NCBI RefSeq assembly: GCF_000478585.1
Contig: NZ_ARWI01000001.1
Coordinates: 558,001 to 622,000, forward strand
DNA length: 64,000 nucleotides
Direction: 5' to 3'
From: Thiomicrorhabdus sp. Kp2
GTDB lineage: Bacteria > Pseudomonadota > Gammaproteobacteria > Thiomicrospirales > Thiomicrospiraceae
Shown: positions 1-7,926 of the stretch, piece after piece
Layout of the letters: each line of letters opens with the position of its first letter
Position numbering within the stretch: position 1 is the first letter of the stretch
Made by a program: the position numbers and the translations under genes
Notes under the pieces: model-generated
Told to the model about the DNA's origin: nothing
Database searches by the model: none
Seen by the model: only the letters and a program-made list of their open reading frames with translations

Positions 1-420
1 ATAAGGCAAATCTAACACATAGCGCCAATTTAAGGCATTACCTGCAGACTGTCCAAACGCTTCACCCACTACGTCATCAGCCAGGCCTGTAAAGTGGTTA
101 GGGCTTGTTTCGGTAATTTTCCAAACACGCTGCTGTTTTTCGCCATCATCATAAATAAAGCGTTCATCTAGGGTTAACAACGGTTGTTCTTGCGGGGTTA
201 CTGTGCCCGTAATATCCACCGTAAAACGCCTAATGACTTTACCTGAACGGTCTTGAAACTGCCCCCAGGCATAAGTTTTACCAGAGAAAAAATCAAATAA
301 CTTTAATTCAGGTTTGTTACCCGCATAGTCATTCACATTGATTGAACTGCATCCATTTATCAAAAATAGAGAGAGGCTTAATGCCAGTAATTTAAGAGGT
401 TTGCTCGCGCTATTTAACAT
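1..420 (-). CDS. DUF3833 family lipoprotein (partial, C-terminus outside window)
   Basis: The first 140 codons of a minus-strand gene are present. The protein starts MLNSASKPLKLL and has a hydrophobic signal ending in a lipobox, LINGC, with the lipidated cysteine at residue 24, so it is an outer-membrane or periplasmic lipoprotein. The mature part (DYAGNKPELKLFDFF, then an ITGTV segment) resembles DUF3833 proteins, whose function is unknown. Its start overlaps the end of the methyltransferase gene by 11 bases, so it is the last visible member of the minus-strand lipid-modification operon. This family is often found next to the same DUF1365/cyclopropane synthase/FAD oxidoreductase set. Confidence 0.75.
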   Translation of the reverse strand, partial: MLNSASKPLKLLALSLSLFLINGCSSINVNDYAGNKPELKLFDFFSGKTYAWGQFQDRSGKVIRRFTVDITGTVTPQEQPLLTLDERFIYDDGEKQQRVWKITETSPNHFTGLADDVVGEAFGQSAGNALNWRYVLDLPY

Positions 421-1651
421 CAGAAATGGCCTCTACTTTTTTTAGAGTCAGTTGATGAACGGAGATATGCTGAGTTTCAAAACCCACTGCACAATAATCC
501 AAATAATAGTTCCACATTTTTTGGAATTTTTGATCATAACCTTTCTGTTTTAGCTCTACGCTATTGTCATTAAAGGCTTCTTTCCACAGCAAGCAGGTTT
601 TGGCATAGTCATAACCAAACTCATATAAATTAGTAAGTTCAAAGCCATGTTTTTTGGCTAATGATTTTAATTGTTCAACACTTGGCAATAAGCCACCTGG
701 AAAAATATAGGTTTGTATAAAATCAACACTCGATTGATACTCTTGGGCGTATTGTTCATTTATGGTAATAACTTGTAGCGCTGCATTACCGCCCAATTTT
801 AGGCTGTTACTTAACGTTTGAAAATAGGTATTCCAGTACTCTTTACCCACCGCTTCAAACATCTCAATGCTCACAATGTGGTCATATTGATGGATTTCAT
901 GGCGATAATCTTGGTAAGCCACTTCGTAGTCATCTTTATAAAATCGGTTCAATCTTTGTTGTGTATAGAGCTGCTGCTCTTTAGAGAGAGTTAAGCCCTT
1001 CACTTTGACTTTTTTCTCCAGCAAGGCCTCCATCATGCCTCCCCAACCACAACCAATCTCTAGCACTTCATCACCAGCTTTAACATTCAGCTGCTCAACT
1101 AATCGTGCATATTTTTGCTGTTGGGCTTGTTCAAGAGTGTCATCAGAAGCTTCGAAAATACCGCTGGAATAGCTCATGGTTTTGTCGAGCCACTTCTGAT
1201 AAAAAACATTGCCTAAATCGTAGTGATAAGAGATGTTCTTTTTACTGTTATGTTCAGAGTTATGGCGTTTGCGGTGCTTAACTAAATGCAACTTATTGAG
1301 TGTTTTATGAGACAACAACCCTGCTAAAGCTTGTTGGTTTTCATAGCCTAAATGCATAAGTGAATAGAGTGAGCGGGTATCAATGGCATGTTCAAAATAA
1401 GCTTGCGCAAAGCCCAGCTCACCCTGGGTTTTCATTAGCCAATAGGCTCTAAAAGGTTTTAAGATAATTAAGTCAGCATGTCTGCCCGCTTGTTGCCCTT
1501 CAAAACGGTAGGTTTCACCAAATAAATCAAGTGTTAAAGAGCCTTTTTGCAATTTATCAAATGGCAGTTTAAGCACCCACTGTTTGATTGAAAAAGGGGT
1601 AAATAATTTGCTAATAAAACTTTGACGTGGATCGGATACACTTTTTAACAT
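410..1651 (-). CDS. Cyclopropane-fatty-acyl-phospholipid synthase family methyltransferase
   Basis: 413 residues. The SAM-binding motif VLEIGCGWGG is at residues 196-205. The family hallmark HYDLGN is at about 143-148 and MSYS at 159-162. Known members methylate the double bond of phospholipid acyl chains, giving cyclopropane or methyl-branched products at the membrane. It overlaps DUF1365 upstream by 7 bases and the DUF3833 lipoprotein downstream, so the genes are co-translated. In this setting (FAD oxidoreductase plus DUF1365) relatives include methylases that open the route to methylated or furan fatty acids, so a housekeeping cfa role should not be assumed. Start ATG at 1651. Confidence 0.9.
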   Translation of the reverse strand: MLKSVSDPRQSFISKLFTPFSIKQWVLKLPFDKLQKGSLTLDLFGETYRFEGQQAGRHADLIILKPFRAYWLMKTQGELGFAQAYFEHAIDTRSLYSLMHLGYENQQALAGLLSHKTLNKLHLVKHRKRHNSEHNSKKNISYHYDLGNVFYQKWLDKTMSYSSGIFEASDDTLEQAQQQKYARLVEQLNVKAGDEVLEIGCGWGGMMEALLEKKVKVKGLTLSKEQQLYTQQRLNRFYKDDYEVAYQDYRHEIHQYDHIVSIEMFEAVGKEYWNTYFQTLSNSLKLGGNAALQVITINEQYAQEYQSSVDFIQTYIFPGGLLPSVEQLKSLAKKHGFELTNLYEFGYDYAKTCLLWKEAFNDNSVELKQKGYDQKFQKMWNYYLDYCAVGFETQHISVHQLTLKKVEAISDVK

Positions 1652-2430
1652 GATGTCATCTCCGTGTGACTGTAATTTACACTCTCAAGATGTTTAGGCG
1701 TTTTATGAAATTTACCGCCTTTTATCCAAATTTTGAGTGCCCACCAATGAATCATCCAAACCACTTTTAAGGTATTGAATGGATATTGCATAGCGGCTTT
1801 TACAAGGTTTGAACTTGTTAAGGGTTGGTGTTTTCCAACCTGAGTCGAGGTCAGAAGAGGCTTACCCTCCTCCTTTTGAAAAATACTGATTTGATAGCGT
1901 TCCGCAGGCTTGGCAAAACGAAACTCATAGTGGGCTTGCATGTTCATAAAGGGCGAAACATGAAACACTTTTAGGGCACAGGCTTTAGGTTTGTCGGCAA
2001 GCGGCTTACCCTGGTGAGTTAAAACATAATGATGCCACTGACCAAAGGTATTACTTACCTCACAAATGACTGCAATCAGTTGGTTCTGCTTATTGTAGGC
2101 ATACCACATTGCCAAGGGGTTAAACGTCAGGCCTAAATAGCGTGGAAAACAGACCAACTCAATACGATGAGCAGGCCTGGTAATTCCGTATTCAGCTAAA
2201 AGTTGATTCGCCCAAACTCGCCAAGGCTCATCTTTTTTACGTGCGCCATAATCGGCGTAGTTAAGACTAAATAGATTGAACTTATTAATGGATAGCCAAG
2301 TCAGTTTTGCTGATTCCGCTTCTATGGTGTCAATATCCACTTTGATGCTAAACACACCGTACTTAAACTGATATGCCACTGGTCTAAAACGTTGGTGCAT
2401 CACTTGGCCAAAATAGAGTGCGCTCGCCAT
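1645..2430 (-). CDS. DUF1365 family protein
   Basis: 261 residues from the ATG at 2430 (MASALYFGQVMHQRFRP), which matches how the family usually begins. A GTG 15 bases upstream would overlap the previous gene and is less likely. DUF1365 proteins have no settled biochemical role and are nearly always coded between an FAD-dependent oxidoreductase and a cyclopropane synthase homologue, as here. The ATG lies one base after the stop of the oxidoreductase gene, which suggests translational coupling. The C-terminus is basic and tryptophan-rich (VVWMIHWWALKIW), compatible with membrane contact. A one-mismatch copy of the ACCAGGCCTGGT palindrome lies inside. Confidence 0.85.
   Translation of the reverse strand: MASALYFGQVMHQRFRPVAYQFKYGVFSIKVDIDTIEAESAKLTWLSINKFNLFSLNYADYGARKKDEPWRVWANQLLAEYGITRPAHRIELVCFPRYLGLTFNPLAMWYAYNKQNQLIAVICEVSNTFGQWHHYVLTHQGKPLADKPKACALKVFHVSPFMNMQAHYEFRFAKPAERYQISIFQKEEGKPLLTSTQVGKHQPLTSSNLVKAAMQYPFNTLKVVWMIHWWALKIWIKGGKFHKTPKHLESVNYSHTEMTSC
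2170..2181. repeat. ACCAGGCCTGGT palindrome, 11/12, in DUF1365 gene
   Basis: The copy is AGCAGGCCTGGT followed by TAA. On the coding (minus) strand it is read as T-R-P-A, one of the few copies in this frame. Confidence 0.8.
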
Positions 2431-2431
2431 C

Positions 2432-3814
2432 TTAACGACCTGCACTCTTGATTAAGCTCGCTTCAAACGCCATTTCAGGGTTGTTGCTAAGGTCTGTTTT
2501 TGTTGCTCTCTCCCACGGTAAAGCCACTTGCCAAAGTTTAGCGAGTTCGGCCGAACTCTTTAAACCATCTTCATGAAAACCGTAACCAAAATAACTGCCA
2601 CAAAACCAGAGATTGTGCTTTCCCTGAAGTGTGTGTAACTTGCTTTGCGCATTCATTGCATCCATATCAAAAACGGGGTGTTGATAAACAATTTTTTGAT
2701 GTATGAACTCATATTTAGGCAAACGTGTTGGGTTTAAGGTCACCAATAACGGGGTTTTAACCTCTATGTTTTGCAGTAGGTTCATCCAATAGGTAACAGC
2801 AACACTACTAGACGATTTTGTTAAATCTCGTAAATAGTTCCATGCTGCCCAGGCTCGTTTTCTTTTTGGCATCAGCGATTCATCGCTGTGCAGGTAGGCA
2901 ATATTTTCTTGATACTTAAAGTTTTCTAGCAATGTAAAATCAGCTTTTAAATCATCACTTAACATCTTGTAAGTTTCATCAGCATGAGAGGCAAACACCA
3001 CCTCATCAAAAATCTGTTTTTGACCATTTTCACAAGTGACCACCAAACCTAAATCGGTTTTTTCAACCTGATTGACTGGCTGCCCCGACTTAACCGTAAA
3101 CTGTTGTAACGCCAATATCGCCTTTAGATATTGGTGTGAACCATTTTTAACGGATTCCCATTGCGGTCTGTCTTCAATATTAAGCAAACCGTGGTTTTCG
3201 AAAAATCGTAAAAAACTGCTTACTGGAAACTTCATCATCTGCTCAACAGGGCATGACCAAATCGCCGCCGCCATGGGTAATAAGTAATAATCGCGCATAC
3301 GATCACTAAAACCATGCAGACTTAAATAATCACCTAAATCTAAATCGCTGAATTCGTCTGACTCTAAATCTGCTTTAGCCTGTTTGTTAAAACGCAAAAT
3401 CTCCGCAATCATATTCCAATGTTTGGGAGAAAACAGATTACTGCGCTGAGCAAACATAGTATTGAGATTATTGCCCGAATACTCCAACTCGCCCTCATTC
3501 ACCGATACAGAAAAACTCATCTCAGTATTTTGAGTCGCCACAGATAAGTGTTTAAACATGGCCGTTAGCAAAGGATAGTTTGGGGTGTTAAACACAATAA
3601 AACCCGTATCAACAGGGTAGGTTTTACCGTCTATTTCTAACTCGATCGTATTGGTGTGCCCGCCCACTTTTGAATTTTTTTCAAATAGCGTGACCTCATG
3701 CTCTTGGCTTAAAAACCAAGCCGCACTGATGCCACTAATGCCACTGCCAATTACAGCAACTTTCTTTACCTGAACAGCGGAATCGTTGCTGTTTTTATCC
3801 TTTAGAGACGACAT
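2432..3814 (-). CDS. FAD-dependent oxidoreductase (amine oxidase/desaturase-like)
   Basis: 460 residues. The dinucleotide-binding fingerprint VIGSGISG is at residues 21-28, followed by the acidic end of the second strand (LFEKNSKVGGHTNT). The C-terminal FAD motif is around LWFCGSYFGYGFHEDGL. It belongs to the flavin amine oxidase/phytoene desaturase-like group seen next to DUF1365 and cyclopropane synthase homologues. By context it probably oxidises or desaturates membrane lipid chains; the substrate is not known. Start ATG at 3814 is preceded by AAGGTG at a 6-7 base spacing. It is the first gene of the minus-strand operon and divergent from the SDR gene. Confidence 0.88.
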   Translation of the reverse strand: MSSLKDKNSNDSAVQVKKVAVIGSGISGISAAWFLSQEHEVTLFEKNSKVGGHTNTIELEIDGKTYPVDTGFIVFNTPNYPLLTAMFKHLSVATQNTEMSFSVSVNEGELEYSGNNLNTMFAQRSNLFSPKHWNMIAEILRFNKQAKADLESDEFSDLDLGDYLSLHGFSDRMRDYYLLPMAAAIWSCPVEQMMKFPVSSFLRFFENHGLLNIEDRPQWESVKNGSHQYLKAILALQQFTVKSGQPVNQVEKTDLGLVVTCENGQKQIFDEVVFASHADETYKMLSDDLKADFTLLENFKYQENIAYLHSDESLMPKRKRAWAAWNYLRDLTKSSSSVAVTYWMNLLQNIEVKTPLLVTLNPTRLPKYEFIHQKIVYQHPVFDMDAMNAQSKLHTLQGKHNLWFCGSYFGYGFHEDGLKSSAELAKLWQVALPWERATKTDLSNNPEMAFEASLIKSAGR

Positions 3815-3859
3815 GGTTTACACCTTACTTATGAGTATTTGTTTTACTATTTAATTAAT

Positions 3860-3902
3860 AAGTTATACAAAAATAATACAAATAGCAAGAAAACCTATAC
3901 AA
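3860..3902. promoter_or_regulatory. Candidate operator: ATACAA direct repeats in the divergent promoter region
   Basis: ATACAA occurs at 3865-3870 and 3876-3881, exactly 11 bases apart, and again at 3897-3902. The 149-base region 3815-3963 separates the two divergent lipid-locus operons. One-turn (11 bp) direct repeats are the form of operator bound by CarH/LitR-type MerR regulators, which control light- and B12-dependent expression of similar lipid genes in other bacteria. No such regulator is coded in the window, and the region is A+T-rich, so this is only a candidate. Confidence 0.3.
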
Positions 3903-3963
3903 TAAAACTCAAAGAATTTTAAAAATGTTCATTTGTTAACTGCTCTTTAGCCAAGGATGAAAC

Positions 3964-4737
3964 ATGAAAACACTTAGCAATCAAAAAATTTGGCTGGTTG
4001 GCGGTTCTCAAGGAATTGGTTTGGCGCTCGCTCAGCAACTACTAAAAACAGGTAACCAATTGGTGGTGTCTGCCAGAAATGCCGAAAGCCATTCTGAGTT
4101 GATTGAATTAACTCAACAGTACCCAGGGAAATTGGTGCTAATCGATTTAGATGTCACCGATAAAAAGAACTTAGCCCAAATAACTTACCAGGCCTGGTCA
4201 ACCTTTAATGGCTTGGATGTTTGGATATATAACGCAGGCAGCTACAAAGCGATGGTAATGAGCGAGTGGGATATTGAACAGTTTGAAAGCATGACTCAGG
4301 TAAATTATTTAGGTGCCGTGTATTTAATGAAACCGTTGAGTGTGCTGTTTCAACAGCAAGGTCATGGGCAATGGGTGTGGAATATTAGCTTGTCTTCAGA
4401 TTTTGGCTTGCCTTATGGCGGAGCTTATTCCGCACCCAAAGCGGCTTTACAAAATCTGGCTGAGTCAATTCAACCTGAATTGGCCAGAGAAGGCATACAA
4501 CTCAAGGTGATTAATCACGGATTTGTAAAAACCCGACTGACCGCACAAAATGATTTTGCTATGCTCGGTTTAATGGAGGCTGAAACTGCAGCCATTTATA
4601 TTGCCAAAACACTTGAAAAAAAACGGTTTGAAACCCGTTTTCCGTTCAATTTAGCTCTCATACTTGGATTCATTAAAAGGCTACCAAAATCATGGGCTTT
4701 AGCCATAACTAAAAAGGCTTTGAAAGAAAATGTCTAA
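3964..4737 (+). CDS. Short-chain dehydrogenase/reductase (SDR)
   Basis: 257 residues of Rossmann fold. The nucleotide-binding turn is GGSQGIG at 13-19, the NAG motif is at 90-92, and the catalytic set is Ser142/144, Tyr155 and Lys159 (YSAPK). It uses NAD(P)H and acts on an unknown substrate. Start ATG at 3964 has AAGGA upstream. The gene overlaps the NTF2-like gene by 8 bases and heads a three-gene plus-strand operon facing the FAD oxidoreductase operon. SDR and NTF2-like genes accompany DUF1365/cyclopropane clusters in many proteobacteria. A perfect palindrome copy lies inside. Confidence 0.88.
   Translation: MKTLSNQKIWLVGGSQGIGLALAQQLLKTGNQLVVSARNAESHSELIELTQQYPGKLVLIDLDVTDKKNLAQITYQAWSTFNGLDVWIYNAGSYKAMVMSEWDIEQFESMTQVNYLGAVYLMKPLSVLFQQQGHGQWVWNISLSSDFGLPYGGAYSAPKAALQNLAESIQPELAREGIQLKVINHGFVKTRLTAQNDFAMLGLMEAETAAIYIAKTLEKKRFETRFPFNLALILGFIKRLPKSWALAITKKALKENV
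4187..4198. repeat. ACCAGGCCTGGT palindrome, perfect, in SDR gene
   Basis: It is read in the frame that gives Q-A-W (YQAWS). The flank on the left is TTACC, so the preferred TAA extension is on the minus strand. Confidence 0.9.
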
Positions 4738-5176
4738 CACTGATTTAATTGAAAATGCGTTACAGAATTACATTGCAGCATTTGAAAACTTAACCCCCAG
4801 CTCACTCCTTCAAGAGCTCGCCCCAATATTAGACGACAATATTCATTTTAAAGACCCCTTTAATAATGTGTTTGGCAAACAGGCCACAGTGGTGATTTTT
4901 AAGCATATGTTCGGTACTTTAAATCAACCCAAGTTTACCGTTAAACACCATGCTATTAATGAACAAACCGCTTATCTTCATTGGGATTTCAGTTTTACAT
5001 TAAAAGGTAAGGAAACCATTCAAAAAATTGAGGGGTTAAGCCAAGTTACTTTCAATTTAGCAGGCCTGGTAACTTCACATATCGACTATTGGGATCCTGC
5101 TGAACAGATTTACAGTCAAATCCCCGTTTTAAACTGGTTAATTAAACAGGTCGCCAAACGTTTATCTGCTAATTAA
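4730..5176 (+). CDS. Nuclear transport factor 2 (SnoaL-like) family protein
   Basis: 148 residues with the cone-shaped NTF2/SnoaL pattern: an N-terminal helix, DNIHFKDPFNNVFG, then a beta sheet ending SHIDYWDPAEQIYS. Family members are small-molecule isomerases, hydrolases or binding proteins. No catalytic assignment is possible here. It starts inside the end of the SDR gene (8-base overlap), so it is made with it, and probably works on the same lipid-derived compound. A one-mismatch palindrome lies at 5059-5070. Confidence 0.8.
   Translation: MSNTDLIENALQNYIAAFENLTPSSLLQELAPILDDNIHFKDPFNNVFGKQATVVIFKHMFGTLNQPKFTVKHHAINEQTAYLHWDFSFTLKGKETIQKIEGLSQVTFNLAGLVTSHIDYWDPAEQIYSQIPVLNWLIKQVAKRLSAN
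5059..5070. repeat. ACCAGGCCTGGT palindrome, 11/12, in NTF2-like gene
   Basis: AGCAGGCCTGGT followed by AAC; read as A-G-L-V. Confidence 0.8.
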
Positions 5177-5189
5177 GTGAGTAAAACTC

Positions 5190-6473
5190 ATGTCTAACTC
5201 GCATCAAGATACCTCTGAACCGCTTTTAAAAAGCACGCTTGTTTACTATGCGGTTATGGGGTTTCCTCTAGCTATGTTAGGGATTCCTGTTTATCTTTAT
5301 CTGCCCCAATACTATGCGGATGAATTTGGCTTATCTTTAAGCACAATTGGTTTGGCTTTATTAGCCGCAAGGCTATTTGATGTGATTACCGACCCTTTAA
5401 TTGGTTGGTTAAGTGATCGATTACATAGCCAGTTTTCTCGGCAAAAACAAGTTTTAGCAGGCCTGGTAATTTTAATATTCGCTCTCTATTTGCTGTTTTT
5501 TCCACTCATTGAATCGCTCAATTTTTGGTATTTATTTATTCTGAGTTTTATCACTTACCAGGCCTGGACAATCGTTCAAGTGCCTTACCAAACCATGGTG
5601 GCTGAAATCAGCCTTGAACCTCTACACAAAACCCAACTTACCTCCGCCCGTGAAGCGATGGCTATTTTGGGTGTATTGTTTATTTTAATTGTACCGTTTG
5701 CGCTTGAACTACCAACCAATCAGCCCGAGTTTTATCAATTTTTTATGGTGAGTGTTGCACTAAGCTTAACCCTTGGCGCTCTGTTGCTGTTTGGCATTCA
5801 CTGGCTTACATCATTAAACAAAGAAGTAAACAACAGTAATAACCCAAGCTCGATTGTATTCACTCTAAAAAACCTATGGTTGAGTTCTCCTCAAATTTTT
5901 TCAGTTATGCCCGCCTACTTTCTAAACAATTTAGCCAACGCTTTGCCAGCTACCTTATTTGTCTTTTTTGTGAGTGATTATTTACAACTCAAACAGTACA
6001 CGGGCCTGTTTTTGTTAATTTACTTTCTATCAGGCCTGCTTGCTTTACCATTTTGGATATTGCTTTCAAAAAAATTAACCAAAGAAAAAACCTGGCAACT
6101 CTCTATGTGGCTAGCCAGCCTATTCTTTAGTTTGGTGTTTTGGTTACAACCCAATGATGTGCTATTTTTTGCGCTAATTACCGTTTTAACAGGATTAAGC
6201 TTAGGCATAGATTTGGCCATACCCGCTTCTATACAGGCGGATATGACTCAAAAAATACAGCATCACACTGAAGTAAAAGGGTTGGTTTTTGGTATTTGGG
6301 GTATGCTCACAAAGCTGGCTTTAGCGATTGCCGTAGGCGTTTCTTTACCCGCTTTAGAGTTTTTAAAAGAGAACCAAATTCATTTTGAGAGCGGAATTCT
6401 TCTGCTGTATGCAGGCATTCCTATTGCTCTCAAAATAGTGGCTATATTTTTAGTGACACGCCATCAAAGGTAA
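5190..6473 (+). CDS. MFS transporter (glycoside-pentoside-hexuronide-like)
   Basis: 427 residues, strongly hydrophobic with about 12 membrane segments. The loop RLFDVITDPLIGWLSDR (about 52-68) is the signature seen in GPH/MelB-type carriers. It lies 13 bases after the NTF2-like gene, so it is the third gene of the operon; the same combination is seen next to DUF1365 clusters elsewhere. Substrate is unknown; lipid or steroid-like molecules are possible from context. Two one-mismatch palindromes are inside. Its stop codon lies in the first copy of a 13-base tandem duplication. Confidence 0.85.
   Translation: MSNSHQDTSEPLLKSTLVYYAVMGFPLAMLGIPVYLYLPQYYADEFGLSLSTIGLALLAARLFDVITDPLIGWLSDRLHSQFSRQKQVLAGLVILIFALYLLFFPLIESLNFWYLFILSFITYQAWTIVQVPYQTMVAEISLEPLHKTQLTSAREAMAILGVLFILIVPFALELPTNQPEFYQFFMVSVALSLTLGALLLFGIHWLTSLNKEVNNSNNPSSIVFTLKNLWLSSPQIFSVMPAYFLNNLANALPATLFVFFVSDYLQLKQYTGLFLLIYFLSGLLALPFWILLSKKLTKEKTWQLSMWLASLFFSLVFWLQPNDVLFFALITVLTGLSLGIDLAIPASIQADMTQKIQHHTEVKGLVFGIWGMLTKLALAIAVGVSLPALEFLKENQIHFESGILLLYAGIPIALKIVAIFLVTRHQR
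5456..5467. repeat. ACCAGGCCTGGT palindrome, 11/12, in MFS gene
   Basis: AGCAGGCCTGGT followed by AAT; read as A-G-L-V in a membrane segment. Confidence 0.8.
5557..5568. repeat. ACCAGGCCTGGT palindrome, 11/12, in MFS gene
   Basis: ACCAGGCCTGGA preceded by TT; read as Q-A-W (TYQAWTI). Confidence 0.8.
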
Positions 6474-6492
6474 GGTTGCAAGGTAAGGTTGC
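6467..6492. repeat. 13-base perfect tandem duplication at the convergent gene end
   Basis: AAGGTAAGGTTGC occurs twice head to tail (6467-6479 and 6480-6492). The first copy holds the stop codon of the MFS gene, and the second ends one base before the stop of glutamate dehydrogenase. It looks like a simple slippage duplication. Confidence 0.9.
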
Positions 6493-6493
6493 G

Positions 6494-7771
6494 TTACTTA
6501 CTGTTTTTAAAATATTTTTGATTACCACGCTCATCAATCGCCCCTGCTAAACGGGCAATGCCATGAATGTAAGCCGCTGTTCTTAAAGAGCATTGATGAT
6601 TTAACGCCAAATCATAAATAATATTCGCTTCTCTGCACATCAGTTTTTTGAGTTTGGCTTCTACTTCCGCCGATTCCCAATAGAGACCAGAACGGTTTTG
6701 CACCCACTCAAAATAACTAACAATCACCCCGCCAGAGTTGGCTAGGACATCAGGAATCACATGAATACCATTTTTCTCTAACACCTCATCGGCTTGCGGT
6801 GTTACTGGGCCATTGGCAATCTCTAACACCGTTTTGGCTTTAATATTGTGTGCGTTTAGCTGGGTAATTTGATTTTCTAACGCCCCTAACACTAAAACAT
6901 CCACCTCTAGCTCAAGCAGCTCATCATTGGACAACTCTTGATAATCAAGCATATTACAAACCGAGCCATCACAATAGACGGAAGCAAGCTTATTGTCAGA
7001 CCGCTTAAAACGGTAAACATCTTCAATATTTAAACCTGAAGTGCTGTAAATAGCGCCTTGCGAATCCGATACTGCCACCACTCTATACCCCATTGCTTTG
7101 GCTAAACGTGCAAAGTGATAGCCCACATTACCAAAACCCTGTACCGCAATGGAGGTCTCTTCAGGCTTGCAGCCTTTACGGCGGGCATATTCATTTAAAG
7201 CATGCAAAGCCCCTTGCCCTGTGGCTGAATTACGCCCTTCTGAGCCGCCCAAATGCACAGGTTTACCAGTGATGGCACCAGGAACTTGTCTACGTGAAAT
7301 CATATTATATTCATCGGCCATCCAGCCCATGATGGTGCTATTGGTATAAACATCTGGTGCTGGAATATCACGAGAGTCGCCCAACATATCCGCAAATGCG
7401 CGAATATAACCACGTGACAAACGCTCCAATTCCAATTTAGATAACTCTTTTGGATTAACCATCACGCCACCTTTAGCACCACCAAAAGGCAAACCAGCAA
7501 CCGCACATTTAACGGTCATCCAAAAACTCAATGAGGTGACTTCATCCAAATTCACTCTAGGGTGATATCGAATCCCACCCTTAGTTGGCCCACGAGTATC
7601 ATCATATTGCACTCGGTAGCCTGTAAAAATCTTTAAGGAACCATCGTCCATTCGTACAGGAATACTGGCAATAATCGATCGCTTTGCTACTGATAAACGA
7701 TCAATCACCTCTTCATCCACATCAATGTATTTAAAAACCGATTCTAACCGCTGCTTTGCGAGTTCAAACAT
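6494..7771 (-). CDS. gdhA: Glutamate dehydrogenase (Glu/Leu/Phe/Val family)
   Basis: 425 residues from the ATG at 7771 (MFELAKQ), which has AAGGAA seven bases upstream; a longer TTG-started form is unlikely. It interconverts glutamate and 2-oxoglutarate plus ammonium in the cytosol. The active-site segment PFGGAKGGV has the catalytic Lys near residue 100, the substrate-binding KGGIR is near 64, and the nucleotide-binding GFGNVG follows. The approximately 425-residue size fits the hexameric bacterial/archaeal type. It stands alone, convergent with the MFS gene. A sigma-70-like promoter and an inverted repeat lie upstream. Confidence 0.92.
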   Translation of the reverse strand: MFELAKQRLESVFKYIDVDEEVIDRLSVAKRSIIASIPVRMDDGSLKIFTGYRVQYDDTRGPTKGGIRYHPRVNLDEVTSLSFWMTVKCAVAGLPFGGAKGGVMVNPKELSKLELERLSRGYIRAFADMLGDSRDIPAPDVYTNSTIMGWMADEYNMISRRQVPGAITGKPVHLGGSEGRNSATGQGALHALNEYARRKGCKPEETSIAVQGFGNVGYHFARLAKAMGYRVVAVSDSQGAIYSTSGLNIEDVYRFKRSDNKLASVYCDGSVCNMLDYQELSNDELLELEVDVLVLGALENQITQLNAHNIKAKTVLEIANGPVTPQADEVLEKNGIHVIPDVLANSGGVIVSYFEWVQNRSGLYWESAEVEAKLKKLMCREANIIYDLALNHQCSLRTAAYIHGIARLAGAIDERGNQKYFKNSK

Positions 7772-7805
7772 AGTAATTTTCCTTACTAACAAACCAAGAT
7801 TTCAT

Positions 7806-7835
7806 TCTATACCGAAACAGTATCGGTACATACAA
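7806..7835 (-). promoter_or_regulatory. Candidate gdhA promoter with internal inverted repeat
   Basis: On the minus strand, TTGTAT (7835-7830) and TATAGA (7811-7806) are separated by 18 bases. The spacer contains the inverted repeat TACCGA-N7-TCGGTA (7810-7815 and 7823-7828), placed where a repressor would block polymerase. The -10 is imperfect. Confidence 0.4.
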
Positions 7836-7880
7836 AATATGCATTTAATTGAAACATGAATTTACTAAACTATAAAAACA

Positions 7881-7903
7881 AAAAACCCGCAGTTAAGCGG
7901 GTT
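7881..7903 (-). terminator. Rho-independent terminator after the secreted-protein gene
   Basis: Stem AACCCGC/GCGGGTT with a six-base loop (7884-7903). On the minus strand it is followed directly by a T run. It sits 24 bases beyond the stop at 7927 and before the gdhA promoter region. Confidence 0.85.
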
Positions 7904-7926
7904 GGTTTATTCTTTTTTAAAAAAAA

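Noticed and set aside
6494-7792. Longer TTG-started form of glutamate dehydrogenase
   Set aside because: The ATG at 7771 has a good ribosome site and matches the normal N-terminus; the TTG has none.
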